In this document: positions 43,484-52,016 of the stretch, in pieces
Position numbering within the stretch: the first letter of the stretch is position 1
How the letters are laid out: the number at the start of each line of letters is the position of its first letter
Origin: VXYL01 sp965200375
Lineage (GTDB): Bacteria; Pseudomonadota; Gammaproteobacteria; Pseudomonadales; Azotimanducaceae
DNA length: 64,000 nucleotides
Direction: 5' to 3'
Assembly (NCBI GenBank): GCA_965200375.1
Contig: OZ241353.1
Coordinates: 372,001 to 436,000, forward strand
Notes under the pieces: model-generated
The model's database searches: none
The model's input: the letters and a program-made list of their open reading frames with translations, nothing else
What the model was told of the DNA's origin: nothing
Translations under genes and position numbers: made by a program

Positions 43484-44241
43484 GCCGGATCTCTGACCGC
43501 CGCCAGGTCCGCTGCCGCGGCGCGGGCCATGAAGCCGCCGTCCGAGCCGAGGGCGACGAGGTTGAAGCCCTGTTCGAGGTACTGCCGGGTGCGCCCGAGG
43601 CTGCCGGTGTGGATGCCAGCGGCGATGCCGTGCCGGCGGCAGGCCGCCAGGATGCTCGCCACCGCCTGCACATGCTTCGGATCGTCGTCCTGGCCCGGCG
43701 CAAGCCCCAGCGCGAAAGCGAGATCCGCCGGGCCGATGTAGATCGCGTCGAGGCCCGGCGTGGCGGCGATCGCCTCGAGATTCGCCAGCCCCTCCTCCGT
43801 CTCCACCATCGCAATGCAGGCCAGCTGCCCGTTCGCCTCGGCGGTATAGCCCGGGCCGCCGTACAGGGCGGCGCGGATCGGCCCGAAGGAGCGCATGCCC
43901 GCCGGCGGATAGCGGCAGGCGGCCACGGCCTGGGCAGCTTCGGCCTGGTTGTTCACCATGGGCACGATGACGCCGTATGCGCCGGCGTCCAGCGCCCTCA
44001 TGATCTCCCGGGGTTCGTTCCAGGGAACGCGCACCAGCGGCGTCGCCGCCCGGGTGGAGATCGCCGGCAGCATGGCGGCGAGGTCGTCGTGGCTGATCAT
44101 GCCGTGCTGCAAGTCCACGCACAGCCAGTCGAACCCCAGGCTCGCCATGGTCTCCGCGGTGTAGGCGTTGCCGATGCTCAGCCAGCCGCCCACGGTGCTG
44201 CCGCCGGCCCGCCACGTGGCCAGCGATGCGTTCTCTCTCAT
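43480..44241 (-). CDS. HpcH/HpaI-family aldolase
   Basis: 253-residue class II pyruvate aldolase. VCVDLQHGMISHDD-type motif (here WLCVDLQHGMISHDDLAAM), metal ligand region MVETEEGLANLEAIAA and IYIGPADLAFALGL, in normal order. Enzymes of this family cleave 4-hydroxy-2-oxo acids to pyruvate and an aldehyde in aromatic degradation. ATG 44241 is chosen because the family N-terminus (RENASLATWRAGGSTVGGWL) begins there. It is divergent from the acyl-CoA synthetase across 88 bp. Confidence 0.93.
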   Translation of the reverse strand: MRENASLATWRAGGSTVGGWLSIGNAYTAETMASLGFDWLCVDLQHGMISHDDLAAMLPAISTRAATPLVRVPWNEPREIMRALDAGAYGVIVPMVNNQAEAAQAVAACRYPPAGMRSFGPIRAALYGGPGYTAEANGQLACIAMVETEEGLANLEAIAATPGLDAIYIGPADLAFALGLAPGQDDDPKHVQAVASILAACRRHGIAAGIHTGSLGRTRQYLEQGFNLVALGSDGGFMARAAAADLAAVRDPA

Positions 44242-44329
44242 GCATCCCCCTCGTTCATGCGCGTGCTGCGCGTGCGAGTGCCAGCGCAACCCCGGCGGCG
44301 GATTGTATAGACTCGGCGCTCCGCTACGG

Positions 44330-46096
44330 ATGGGGCATCGAGTGGCGAAGTTTCCGGCAGGAGAGAGGGCGCAGCCGGAGCCGAACGCGCCAGCCGAGCT
44401 GGCCGCGGCCGTGGCGCAAGCGACGGCGCCCGGGCAGCCCTACGAGACCCGCACCGAGGTTGTGCGCGGCGTTTCCTTCACGGTGTTCGCCAACGCGCCG
44501 GCGCACTTGCGGGCGCTGTACCAGAGCGGGCTTGCCCATGCGGACAAGGACTTCTACGTCTACCAGGGCGAGCGCTACTCGTACCAGCGAATGTGGGAGC
44601 TGGCGGCCCAGTGCGCCAATGCGCTGGGCCAGCGCGGCGTTCGGCCCGGCGACCGGGTCGGCATCGCGCTGCGCAACTATCCGGAGTGGATCGCGGCGTT
44701 CATGGGCATCACCAGCATCGGTGCGGTGGCGGTGGCGATGAACGCCTGGTGGTCCGCGGACGAGCTGGTCTACGGCATCGAAGACAGCGGCCTCGAACTG
44801 CTGTTCGCGGACCGCGAGCGCACCGAGCGCCTGGCCGGGCGCGTGGACGAACTCGGCGTCGAGTTGGTAACCGTGCGCCATCGGCATGGCGGCCTAGCGA
44901 CCTGGGAGGCGTTCCTGGCCGGCGCCGACACGACCATGCCGGAACCGGATCTCCGTCCCGACGACAACGCCACGATCCTCTACACGTCCGGCTCCACCGC
45001 CCACCCCAAGGGCGTGCTCTCCACCCACCGCGCCATCGCCAACGCGCTGCTCGGCTGGGAGTGCGGCGGCGCCGTGGCGATGGCGATGAATCCGGCGCTC
45101 GGCGCGGCCGTCGGTCGCTCGGCGCCGCCGACGACGGATCCCCCGGCCGTCATCCTCACCGTGCCGCTGTTCCACGTCACCGGCCTCGTGGTGCAGCTGC
45201 TCTCCTCCTTCCGGCGCGGGCGCAAGGTGGTGGGCATGTACAAGTGGGACGCCGAGCAGGCGCTGCGGATCATCGACGCCGAGCGCATCACCGAGTTCAA
45301 CGGCGTGCCGACCATGGCGTGGGAGCTGGTGCAGTCGCCGGATCGCGCCAAGTACGACCTCTCGAGCCTGAAGAGCGCCGGCGGCGGCGGGGCACCCATG
45401 GCCCCGGAACACGCCCGGCAGATCGATAAGACCATCGCCAAGGGCGCCCCGGGCACCGGCTGGGGCATGACGGAAACCCAAGGCCTCGCCACCACCATCG
45501 GCGGCGCAGCCTTTCTGGCCCGCCCCCGCAGCTGCGGTCGCGCGGTGCCGCCCATCGTCAAGGTGAAGGCCGTCAAGAGCGACGGCAGCGACGCGGCGGC
45601 GAACGAGACCGGCGAGCTGTGGATCTGGGGGGCGATGAATTTCTCCGGCTACTGGAACAAGCCGGAGGCCACCGCGGCGAGCCTCACCGATGGCTGGGTA
45701 CACACCGGCGACATCGGCCACGTCGACGAAGAAGGCTACGTCTTCATCACCGACCGGCTGAAGGACATGGTGCTGCGGGGCGGCGAGAACATTGGCTGCC
45801 AGGAGGTCGAAGCGGTGCTCCACGACCATCCGGAGGTGCAGGAGGCGGCGGTGTTCGGCGTCCCGGACGAACGCCTGGGCGAGACGCTTGCGGCAGTGGT
45901 GGTGGCGAGGCCCGGATGCGACCTCGGCGCGGAAGAGGTACGGGATTTCGCCGCCGAGCGCCTGGCCAGGTTCAAGGTGCCGGACCACGTGTGGATTCGC
46001 GTCGAGCGTCTGCCGCGCATCGCCTCCGAGAAGATCTTCAAGCGCGGCCTGCGGCAGGAGGCCGTGGAGAAGCTCGCGGCCCGCAGTGCGCCGTGA
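44330..46096 (+). CDS. AMP-forming acyl-CoA synthetase
   Basis: 588-residue ligase that activates a carboxylic acid with ATP and CoA. Motif A5-type P-loop ILYTSGSTAHPKGVLSTHRA, GWGMTETQGLATT, GWVHTGDIGHVDEEGYVFI, and the hinge ITDRLKDMVLRGGENIGCQE, with the C-terminal catalytic region ending RIASEKIFKRGLR (active-site Lys). It fits long-chain or aryl/cyclic acid ligases. ATG 44330 is used; a GTG at 44342 is an alternative. It may feed the acyl-CoA dehydrogenase, hydratase and thiolase-like genes of the window. Confidence 0.94.
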   Translation: MGHRVAKFPAGERAQPEPNAPAELAAAVAQATAPGQPYETRTEVVRGVSFTVFANAPAHLRALYQSGLAHADKDFYVYQGERYSYQRMWELAAQCANALGQRGVRPGDRVGIALRNYPEWIAAFMGITSIGAVAVAMNAWWSADELVYGIEDSGLELLFADRERTERLAGRVDELGVELVTVRHRHGGLATWEAFLAGADTTMPEPDLRPDDNATILYTSGSTAHPKGVLSTHRAIANALLGWECGGAVAMAMNPALGAAVGRSAPPTTDPPAVILTVPLFHVTGLVVQLLSSFRRGRKVVGMYKWDAEQALRIIDAERITEFNGVPTMAWELVQSPDRAKYDLSSLKSAGGGGAPMAPEHARQIDKTIAKGAPGTGWGMTETQGLATTIGGAAFLARPRSCGRAVPPIVKVKAVKSDGSDAAANETGELWIWGAMNFSGYWNKPEATAASLTDGWVHTGDIGHVDEEGYVFITDRLKDMVLRGGENIGCQEVEAVLHDHPEVQEAAVFGVPDERLGETLAAVVVARPGCDLGAEEVRDFAAERLARFKVPDHVWIRVERLPRIASEKIFKRGLRQEAVEKLAARSAP

Positions 46097-46167
46097 CCCT
46101 CGCGGACGACCGCAACCGCCAAGCGCACGGCGTCGACGCCGACCCACATGAATCGAGGACCCATCCG

Positions 46168-46959
46168 ATGAAACCGATCCGAACCGCTCTCGGCCGACTG
46201 GCCGCCTTCTCTGCGGCCTCCGCACTCTCCGCCACCGCCGCCTTCTCCGCCACCGCCGCAGGCGCCGAGGCGGCCAGCGCCGGGGACATCGACGACAAGG
46301 TGCACGCCGCGCAGGCGGCGAACATTCGCAGCGACGCCGAGACCGCGCGCGACGCCAACCGCAAACCGTTGGAGACGCTCAAGTTCTTCGGCCTGCGGGA
46401 CGACATGGCGGTGCTCGAACTGGTGCCCGGCGGCGGCTGGTACACCAAGCTGCTCGCGCCGGTGCTGGCTGAGAACGGGCACCTGGCAGTAGCCATCGGC
46501 ACCCAGGGCGTGGCGGCCGTCATCGCTGAACAGGGCTGGGACGTCGCGGCAATCGAGAGCGGCGACTTCTCGCGGGTCGAGGGGTCGCCGCTGTTCGAGA
46601 TCACCGGCGTCGACTTCGGCAGCGAGCAGTTCGACATGGTGCTGACCTTCCGCAACCTCCACAACTTCAACGCCGTGGGACGAACCGCCATCAACGAGGC
46701 GGCGTTTCGCGCCCTGAAGAGCGGCGGGCGCTACGGCGTCGTGGACCACACCCGCCGCCACATGCAGGCCGACACCTACGAGAACTGGCGGCGCATGGAC
46801 CCGGTGCTGGCGATCCGGGAGATCGAAGCCGCCGGCTTCGACTTCGAGGACTACTCGGACCTGCACTACCGCCCGGACGACGAGCTGCGCTACGAAGTGG
46901 GGCGCAAGACGGTCACCGGCAACACGGATCGGTTCACGCTGCTGTTCCGCAAGCCGTAG
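46168..46959 (+). CDS. Exported protein with class I methyltransferase fold
   Basis: 263 residues. A signal peptide with repeated Ala/Ser (residues 1-34) precedes a Rossmann-like domain: MAVLELVPGGGWYTKLLAPV (motif I-like), then FDMVLTFRNLHNFNAVG and ALKSGGRYGVVDHTRRH (motif post-II). Similar exported methyltransferase-fold proteins are common in marine proteobacteria. Because the periplasm lacks S-adenosylmethionine, the activity is doubtful. It follows the acyl-CoA synthetase by 71 bp and may be in the same transcript. Confidence 0.85.
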   Translation: MKPIRTALGRLAAFSAASALSATAAFSATAAGAEAASAGDIDDKVHAAQAANIRSDAETARDANRKPLETLKFFGLRDDMAVLELVPGGGWYTKLLAPVLAENGHLAVAIGTQGVAAVIAEQGWDVAAIESGDFSRVEGSPLFEITGVDFGSEQFDMVLTFRNLHNFNAVGRTAINEAAFRALKSGGRYGVVDHTRRHMQADTYENWRRMDPVLAIREIEAAGFDFEDYSDLHYRPDDELRYEVGRKTVTGNTDRFTLLFRKP

Positions 46960-47104
46960 CGCCCTCAAGGCGCAAGGGCAGCGCTGTCGCGGCCGTCGAC
47001 GTCGTTCCACCGGGAGCGGCTCCGTCCGAGGGCGGCGACAAGGCTCTCAGAGTTGCGTCATTTCTGGCGTGCGCCTCGCGCCTTGCTTAGTGCGCCGTTT
47101 CGGG

Positions 47105-47141
47105 CGATATTCCGATTTGGTCTCACCATTTCGGAACATCG
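47105..47141 (+). promoter_or_regulatory. 37-bp palindrome directly before the DUF4143 ATPase
   Basis: CGATATTCCGA (47105-47115) is matched at 10 of 11 positions by the complement of TCGGAACATCG (47131-47141), and the 15-bp centre contains a second pair, TGGT-CTC-ACCA. The right arm ends 6 bp before the ATG at 47148, so a bound protein or an RNA hairpin here would block translation or transcription initiation. An operator for autoregulation is the likely reading; this is inference. Confidence 0.5.
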
Positions 47142-47147
47142 TCCAAG

Positions 47148-48308
47148 ATGGTCTACCGTCGAGCCTTGTCTATCGAGCTGCCGTCCGGGCAGTCGGCCTT
47201 CCTTTGGGGGCCGCGCAAGACCGGCAAGTCCACGCTGCTGCGGCAGCGCTTCCCGCAGGCCGCGCGTTTCGATCTGCTCGACACCCGCTTGATGCTGGAG
47301 CTGACGCGACGACCGTGGGCGCTGCGGGACCGCGTGCAGGCGCTGGATGCCGCGACCCGCGCCTTGCCGATCGTCGTCGACGAAGTGCAGAAGACGCCGG
47401 CACTGCTAGACGAGGTCCATTGGCTGATCGAGAACGCCGGACTGCGTTTCGTCCTGTGCGGTTCGAGCGCCCGCAAGCTGAAGCGCGGGCGCGCCAACCT
47501 GCTTGGCGGGCGGGCCTGGCGGTTCGGCCTGCACCCCCTCACCTGGGCGGAGATCCCGAACTTCGACCTGCTACGGGCCTTGGGCCACGGCCTCGTGCCC
47601 GCGCACTACGACGCCGCCCGGCCACGGCGCAGCCTGGCCGGCTACGTCGACGACTATCTCAAGGAGGAGGTGTTCGACGAGGGCCTGACGCGCAACGTGG
47701 CCGCCTTCGCGCGCTTCTTCGACGCGCTGGCGTTCTGCCACGGGGAGCTGCTGAACTTCAGCGCCATCGCCCGGGACTGCGCGGTGGATTCGAAGACCGT
47801 GCGCGAGTACTTCCAGATTCTCGTGGACACGCTGCTCGGCACGTTTCTCGAGCCCTTTGCCAGCCGCCGATCCCGGGCCGTCGTCAGCCGCGCGCCGAAG
47901 TTCTACCTGTTCGACGTGGGGGTCGCCGGCCACCTCGCGGGACGGCGTCTGGACCGGCTGGCGGGCGCCGAGTTCGGGCGCGCTTTCGAACACTTCGTGC
48001 TCATGGAGCTGCTCGCCTACCGCAGCTACCGGGAGCGCGACGTGCCGGTGCGTTTCTGGCGCACCAAGACCGGCCTCGAGTGCGATTTCGTGCTCGGCCG
48101 CGCCGGCGAGGTCGCCATCGAGGCCAAGGCCGGTGCCCTGGATCGCCGGCGGCTGGCCGGCGTCAGGGCCTATGTGGACGAGCACCGCCCCCGACGCGCC
48201 ATCGTGGTCGGCACCGAGCCGGCAGCGCGGCGGACCGTCGAGGGCATCGACATCCTGCCTTGGCAGCAGTTTCTCGAGCGCCTGTGGCGCGACGAGATAG
48301 TGAACTGA
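47148..48308 (+). CDS. DUF4143 AAA+ ATPase with C-terminal nuclease-like domain
   Basis: 386 residues. P-loop WGPRKTGKSTLL (residues 20-31), Walker B LPIVVDEVQK, sensor motif FVLCGSSARKLKR. The DUF4143 part includes a winged-helix (AIARDCAVDSKTVREYFQIL) and a PD-(D/E)xK-like core: FWRTKTGLECDFVL, then VAIEAKAG (D...E-x-K). Such proteins are widespread, often several per genome, and their role is unclear. It is convergent with another ATPase-plus-nuclease protein. The strong palindrome before its start suggests tight control. Confidence 0.92.
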   Translation: MVYRRALSIELPSGQSAFLWGPRKTGKSTLLRQRFPQAARFDLLDTRLMLELTRRPWALRDRVQALDAATRALPIVVDEVQKTPALLDEVHWLIENAGLRFVLCGSSARKLKRGRANLLGGRAWRFGLHPLTWAEIPNFDLLRALGHGLVPAHYDAARPRRSLAGYVDDYLKEEVFDEGLTRNVAAFARFFDALAFCHGELLNFSAIARDCAVDSKTVREYFQILVDTLLGTFLEPFASRRSRAVVSRAPKFYLFDVGVAGHLAGRRLDRLAGAEFGRAFEHFVLMELLAYRSYRERDVPVRFWRTKTGLECDFVLGRAGEVAIEAKAGALDRRRLAGVRAYVDEHRPRRAIVVGTEPAARRTVEGIDILPWQQFLERLWRDEIVN

Positions 48309-48325
48309 CAGCTTGCCCGCCCAGT

Positions 48326-49882
48326 TCAGGTGCGCTCCACCTCGAACCGGGCGATGTTGCGCTCCTCGCGGCTGAACTCCACCCCGATCAGATGGGTGGG
48401 CTCGCCGAGATGGCGGTACTTGTCCGCGTAGCCCTTCTCCCTGATCTGTGCCAGCGCGCGCCCCTCCGGCGCGTCAGGCCCCCGTCCCACCGTCTTGAAC
48501 TCGAACAGCCAGACCTGCCCGGCGTCCACCACCGCCATGTCCAGACGACCGTGGTTGGTGCTTTCTTCCACCCGCACGTCCAATCCCGCGGCCGCGAACC
48601 AGGAGTAGAACACGCTCGCGTAGTACCCCTCGTAGCGGGCGATGTCGTTCTTCACATGCCACTGGTAGGGAATGCCGGCGAAGAACGACCGGAACAGGGC
48701 TTCCAGCCCGTCGAAGTCGTTCTCCCGCAGTAGCTGGCGGAGGCGAACGGGGGCCTTTGCCCGGTGCGGCGTGTCCGGCGTCATGGCCCGGAACAGGCTG
48801 CCGTTGAGGCTCTGGCACACCTCGCGGTTCGGATACTCCAGCCGGTAGACGGCCTCCCCGTCGAAGTCCTCCTCGCCGGCGATCGTCAGGTAGCCGGTCT
48901 GGAACAGCAGCGCCTCGGTGGCCATCTCGTCCACGTCGAAGGCGGAGAGCAGCGCGTCGGTGCCGCTCATGCCGTCCAGTTCCGGGGAGGCGACGCCCCG
49001 GCGCAGCAGCGTGTCGATGAGGAACCTCGGCGATCCGGTCTCGAACCAGTGCGCCTTGAATTCGCGCTGGCGGAACAGCAGCAGGATGTCGAAGGGGTTG
49101 TACACCTTCTCCTCGCCCCGCCAGCCATAGCCGTTGTACCAGCGGCGGATCTCGTTGCGGTCCAGGCCCGGCAGCTCCGCCGCGAACACGGTGTCCAGAT
49201 CCCCGTCGGTGTAGCCGCAGATGGCGGAATACGCCGGTTCCAAGGTGATGTCGATGAGGTTGTTCAGCCCGGAGAAGATGCCGACCTTGGAGAACTTGCT
49301 CACGCCGGTGAGAAAGGTGAACTTGACGTGCGCGTCGCTGGCCTTGATGGCCGAGTACAGGCCGCGCAGGGCGTCGCGGTTGGCGCGGGCCAATTCCGGG
49401 TTGCCCAGCGCGTCCAGGATGGGCCGGTCGTATTCGTCCACCAGCACCGCCACCCGCTGCCCGCTGCGCTCGTGCAGCGCATCGAGGAGCTGGCGGAAGC
49501 GGATGGACGCCTTGGCAGGGCCCGGGGCAAGGCCGGCGCGGCGTTCGATGGCGGCCAGCTGCGCCGCCACGTCTTCCTGGAGGTAGTCCGGGTCGTTGAA
49601 GTCGCCGGCGCTGAAGTCGAGGCGCACGACCGGATGGCGCACCGACCAGTCCCAGCCGTCGTGGACGGCGAGGCCCCGGAACAACGGCTCGTTGCCCTCG
49701 AACAGCTCCTTGAGCGTGTCCACGAACAGGCTCTTGCCGAAACGCCGCGGGCGGGACAGGAAGTAGTGGGTTCCCCCGTCCGCCAGCCGCTGGGCGTAGG
49801 CCGTCTTGTCCACGTAGTACCAGCCCTCCTCCCGGATCGTGCGGAAGGTCTGGATGCCGATGGGCAGCTTGCGCTTCGTCAT
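48326..49882 (-). CDS. AAA-ATPase-like/DUF1703 protein with PD-(D/E)xK domain
   Basis: 518 residues. The N-terminal AAA-ATPase_like domain begins KLPIGIQTFRTIREEGWYYV, with nucleotide motif RPRRFGKSLF (44-53) and VLVDEYDRPILDALG. The C-terminal domain has the nuclease-like core HGRLDMAVVDAG followed by VWLFEFKTV. Members are abundant in Bacteroidetes and in host-associated bacteria and look like mobile or addiction-type genes. It is convergent with the DUF4143 gene, 17 bp apart. The 154 bp upstream (49883-50036) lead into the tandem repeat array. Confidence 0.92.
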   Translation of the reverse strand: MTKRKLPIGIQTFRTIREEGWYYVDKTAYAQRLADGGTHYFLSRPRRFGKSLFVDTLKELFEGNEPLFRGLAVHDGWDWSVRHPVVRLDFSAGDFNDPDYLQEDVAAQLAAIERRAGLAPGPAKASIRFRQLLDALHERSGQRVAVLVDEYDRPILDALGNPELARANRDALRGLYSAIKASDAHVKFTFLTGVSKFSKVGIFSGLNNLIDITLEPAYSAICGYTDGDLDTVFAAELPGLDRNEIRRWYNGYGWRGEEKVYNPFDILLLFRQREFKAHWFETGSPRFLIDTLLRRGVASPELDGMSGTDALLSAFDVDEMATEALLFQTGYLTIAGEEDFDGEAVYRLEYPNREVCQSLNGSLFRAMTPDTPHRAKAPVRLRQLLRENDFDGLEALFRSFFAGIPYQWHVKNDIARYEGYYASVFYSWFAAAGLDVRVEESTNHGRLDMAVVDAGQVWLFEFKTVGRGPDAPEGRALAQIREKGYADKYRHLGEPTHLIGVEFSREERNIARFEVERT

Positions 49883-50036
49883 GGGGCGCACCGTAGCCCC
49901 CGCCTCGGAGACGATCAAGGGCGGGGCGCACCCTGCGAGTGCGCTTCGAGTCGCTAGTGGGCCAACCCGACTGCAATGATGGATGAGCTGGCGGCACGGT
50001 TGCCGATCTGAACCATCACTCCAATATGGCTTTGGT

Positions 50037-50680
50037 ACTAGTGGTTCGATTCCGAATTGACATGGCAAATGGCACGTTCGTCCGTCGCCGCCTCGGCGTG
50101 CGCTGCTTGAGGATGTGCCGCCCCGCAAGGCCGCAGGCATCCCGGCCCTGCGACGAGACCTGCCCGCTGGAACACACGTCATTTTGGAAGCGGCACACTA
50201 GCGGTTCGATTCCGAATTGACATGGCAAATGGCACGTTCGTCCGTCGCCGCCTCGGCGTGCGCTGCTTGAGGATGTGCCGCCCCGCAAGGCCGCAGGCAT
50301 CCCGGCCCTGCGACGAGACCTGCCCGCTGGAACACACGTCATTTTGGAAGCGGCACACTAGCGGTTCGATTCCGAATTGACATGGCAAATGGCACGTTCG
50401 TCCGTCGCCGCCTCGGCGTGCGCTGCTTGAGGATGTGCCGCCCCGCAAGGCCGCAGGCATCCCGGCCCTGCGACGAACCTGCCCGCTGGAACACACGTCA
50501 TTTTGGAAGCGGCACACTAGCGGTTCGCTTCCGAATTGACATGGCAAATGGCACGTTCGTCCGTCGCCGCCTCGGCGTGCGCTGCTTGAGGATGTGCCGC
50601 CCCGCAAGGCCGCAGGCATCCCGGCCCTGCGACGAAACCTGCCCGCTGGAACACACGTCATTTCGGAAGCGGCACACTAG
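50037..50680 (-). repeat. Four tandem copies of the MITE-like element
   Basis: Four units of 160, 160, 159 and 160 bp start at CTAG-containing junctions 50037, 50197, 50357 and 50516 and end at 50680, in opposite orientation to the single copies at 16920 and 21384. Neighbouring units share one CTAG. Each unit begins CTAGCGGTTCGATTCCGAAT and ends GGAAGCGGCACACTAG, whose complement aligns with the start over about 24 bp with mismatches, so the ends are imperfect inverted repeats. Units differ at only a few positions (for example CGACGAGACC, CGACGAACC and CGACGAAACC), showing recent amplification. Frames reading through it are not genes. Confidence 0.85.
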
Positions 50681-50695
50681 GGCGTTGCCCTGCGC

Positions 50696-51421
50696 TCACC
50701 CGGCGGTGAAAGCCGTCAGCAGGCGGAGCAGGCGCGGTTCGCTGGCAGCGACCACGGCGCGCATCGCGGCGAGGGTGAGTTCGCCGGCGCCGCGCCCGGC
50801 CGCCGGGTTCACCACCAGGCAGATGCCGGCGTAGGCCAGGCCGAGCTCCCGGGCCAGCGCCGCCTCGGGCATGGCCGTCATGCCCACCACGGTGCAGCCG
50901 TCCCGCTCCATGCGGTCGATCTCCGCCGCCGTCTCCAAGCGCGGCCCCTGGGTGCAGCCGTAGACGCCGGCGTCCTCCGCCAGCACCAGCGGCGCGGCGT
51001 CGGCGGCAGCGGCGAGACGCGCCCGCAGGTTCGCATCGAAGGGTACCGTGAAGTCCGCATGGAGCGGCTTGGCGCCGGTCGAGAACGTGTGCCGGCGTCC
51101 CCAGGTGTAGTCGACGATCTGCCGGGGCAGCAGGAAGTCGCCGCTGGACAGCCCCGGCGCGATGCCGCCGACGGTCAGCACCGCCACCACGGCCTCGACG
51201 CCAAGTTCCCGGAGCAGCCACAGATTGGCGCGGTAGTTGATCTCGTGGGGCAGCAGGACATGGCCCTCGCCGTGGCGATTGACGAACAGCGCATCGCCGA
51301 GCGCCCGGCAGCGCTGCGGCAAGGCCGAGGCTTCCCCGTAAGGCGTGCGCCGGCTCTGCGCCCCGGGCGCCGCGTCCTCGAGGGCCGCCAGCCCCGTGCC
51401 GCCGATGATCGCGAGCCGCAC
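50696..51421 (-). CDS. S-methyl-5'-thioinosine/thioadenosine phosphorylase
   Basis: 241-residue MTAP/PNP family enzyme from GTG 51421, with AGGAG upstream. It begins MRLAIIGGTGLAALEDAAPG and has VNRHGEGHVLLPHEINYRAN, VLTVGGIAPGLSSGDF, and VYGCTQGPRLETAAEIDRME with GMTAMPEAALARELG, the purine and ribose site. In Pseudomonas this subtype acts on methylthioinosine and yields hypoxanthine. The adjacent phosphoribosyltransferase could return hypoxanthine to IMP, which supports that subtype here. The 5' end of the gene is 12 bp from the phosphoribosyltransferase stop. Confidence 0.92.
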   Translation of the reverse strand: MRLAIIGGTGLAALEDAAPGAQSRRTPYGEASALPQRCRALGDALFVNRHGEGHVLLPHEINYRANLWLLRELGVEAVVAVLTVGGIAPGLSSGDFLLPRQIVDYTWGRRHTFSTGAKPLHADFTVPFDANLRARLAAAADAAPLVLAEDAGVYGCTQGPRLETAAEIDRMERDGCTVVGMTAMPEAALARELGLAYAGICLVVNPAAGRGAGELTLAAMRAVVAASEPRLLRLLTAFTAG

Positions 51422-51433
51422 TCCCGGCCGCTC

Positions 51434-52015
51434 CTAAGGTCGAGGCGCCGCGCCCAGGCTGTAGATGGCGGACAGCTGCCGAAAGGCGCCGCCCATGTCC
51501 ATGCCCCGCCCCACCAGAAATTCGTCCGGCGCCTCCAAGGCCGCATAGTCCGCCTCGGCGACCGCGCCCGGCACCGCCTTGCGCACCAGCACCGCGGTGA
51601 GCACGGCGCCGGCGCCGGCCTCCGCCAGCGCCTGCTGGGCCGCCTTGAGCGTAACGCCCTGGTCCAGCACGTCGTCCACCAGCAGCACGGTGCGCCCGGC
51701 GACGCTGCGCCGCAGCGGCCGCTCGACGTCCACCGCTCGCCCACCACGGGCGATGGATGCGAGCGGAGCGGCGCTCCTGCAGCCACGGCGGCCGCAATAG
51801 CGGCGCATCGTCATGTGGTCCAGTTCGACGTCGAAATAGAAGCGACGCAGCAGATCCGCGGTGAACGGCAGGGCGCCGTTCATCAGGCAGACGACCACCG
51901 GGTGCGCGTCCCACAGACGCACGGCCAAGCGCACTGCAAGCCGGTCCACGGCCGAATCCACCGTTTGCGCCGTGTACAGGCAGACGGCGCCAGGCGGCAG
52001 TTGCGGGCTTCCCAC
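51434..52015 (-). CDS. Hypoxanthine-guanine phosphoribosyltransferase
   Basis: 193 residues from GTG 52015. The PRPP-binding loop VLLVDDVLDQGVTLKAAQ is clear, and VVCLMNGALPFTADLLRR and FDVELDHMTMRRY match HPRT positions. The C-terminal DEFLVGRGMDMGG is the flexible base-binding segment. It converts hypoxanthine or guanine to nucleotides. It starts one base after the mscS stop and is followed by the phosphorylase gene, forming a salvage unit. Confidence 0.93.
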   Translation of the reverse strand: MGSPQLPPGAVCLYTAQTVDSAVDRLAVRLAVRLWDAHPVVVCLMNGALPFTADLLRRFYFDVELDHMTMRRYCGRRGCRSAAPLASIARGGRAVDVERPLRRSVAGRTVLLVDDVLDQGVTLKAAQQALAEAGAGAVLTAVLVRKAVPGAVAEADYAALEAPDEFLVGRGMDMGGAFRQLSAIYSLGAAPRP

Positions 52016-52016
52016 G

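Noticed and set aside
50016..50834. Frames of 64-160 codons with repeated peptides such as MANGTFVRRRLGVRCLRMC
   Set aside because: They read through the four tandem 160-bp elements; the same peptides recur at each copy, and no ribosome site or family is seen.
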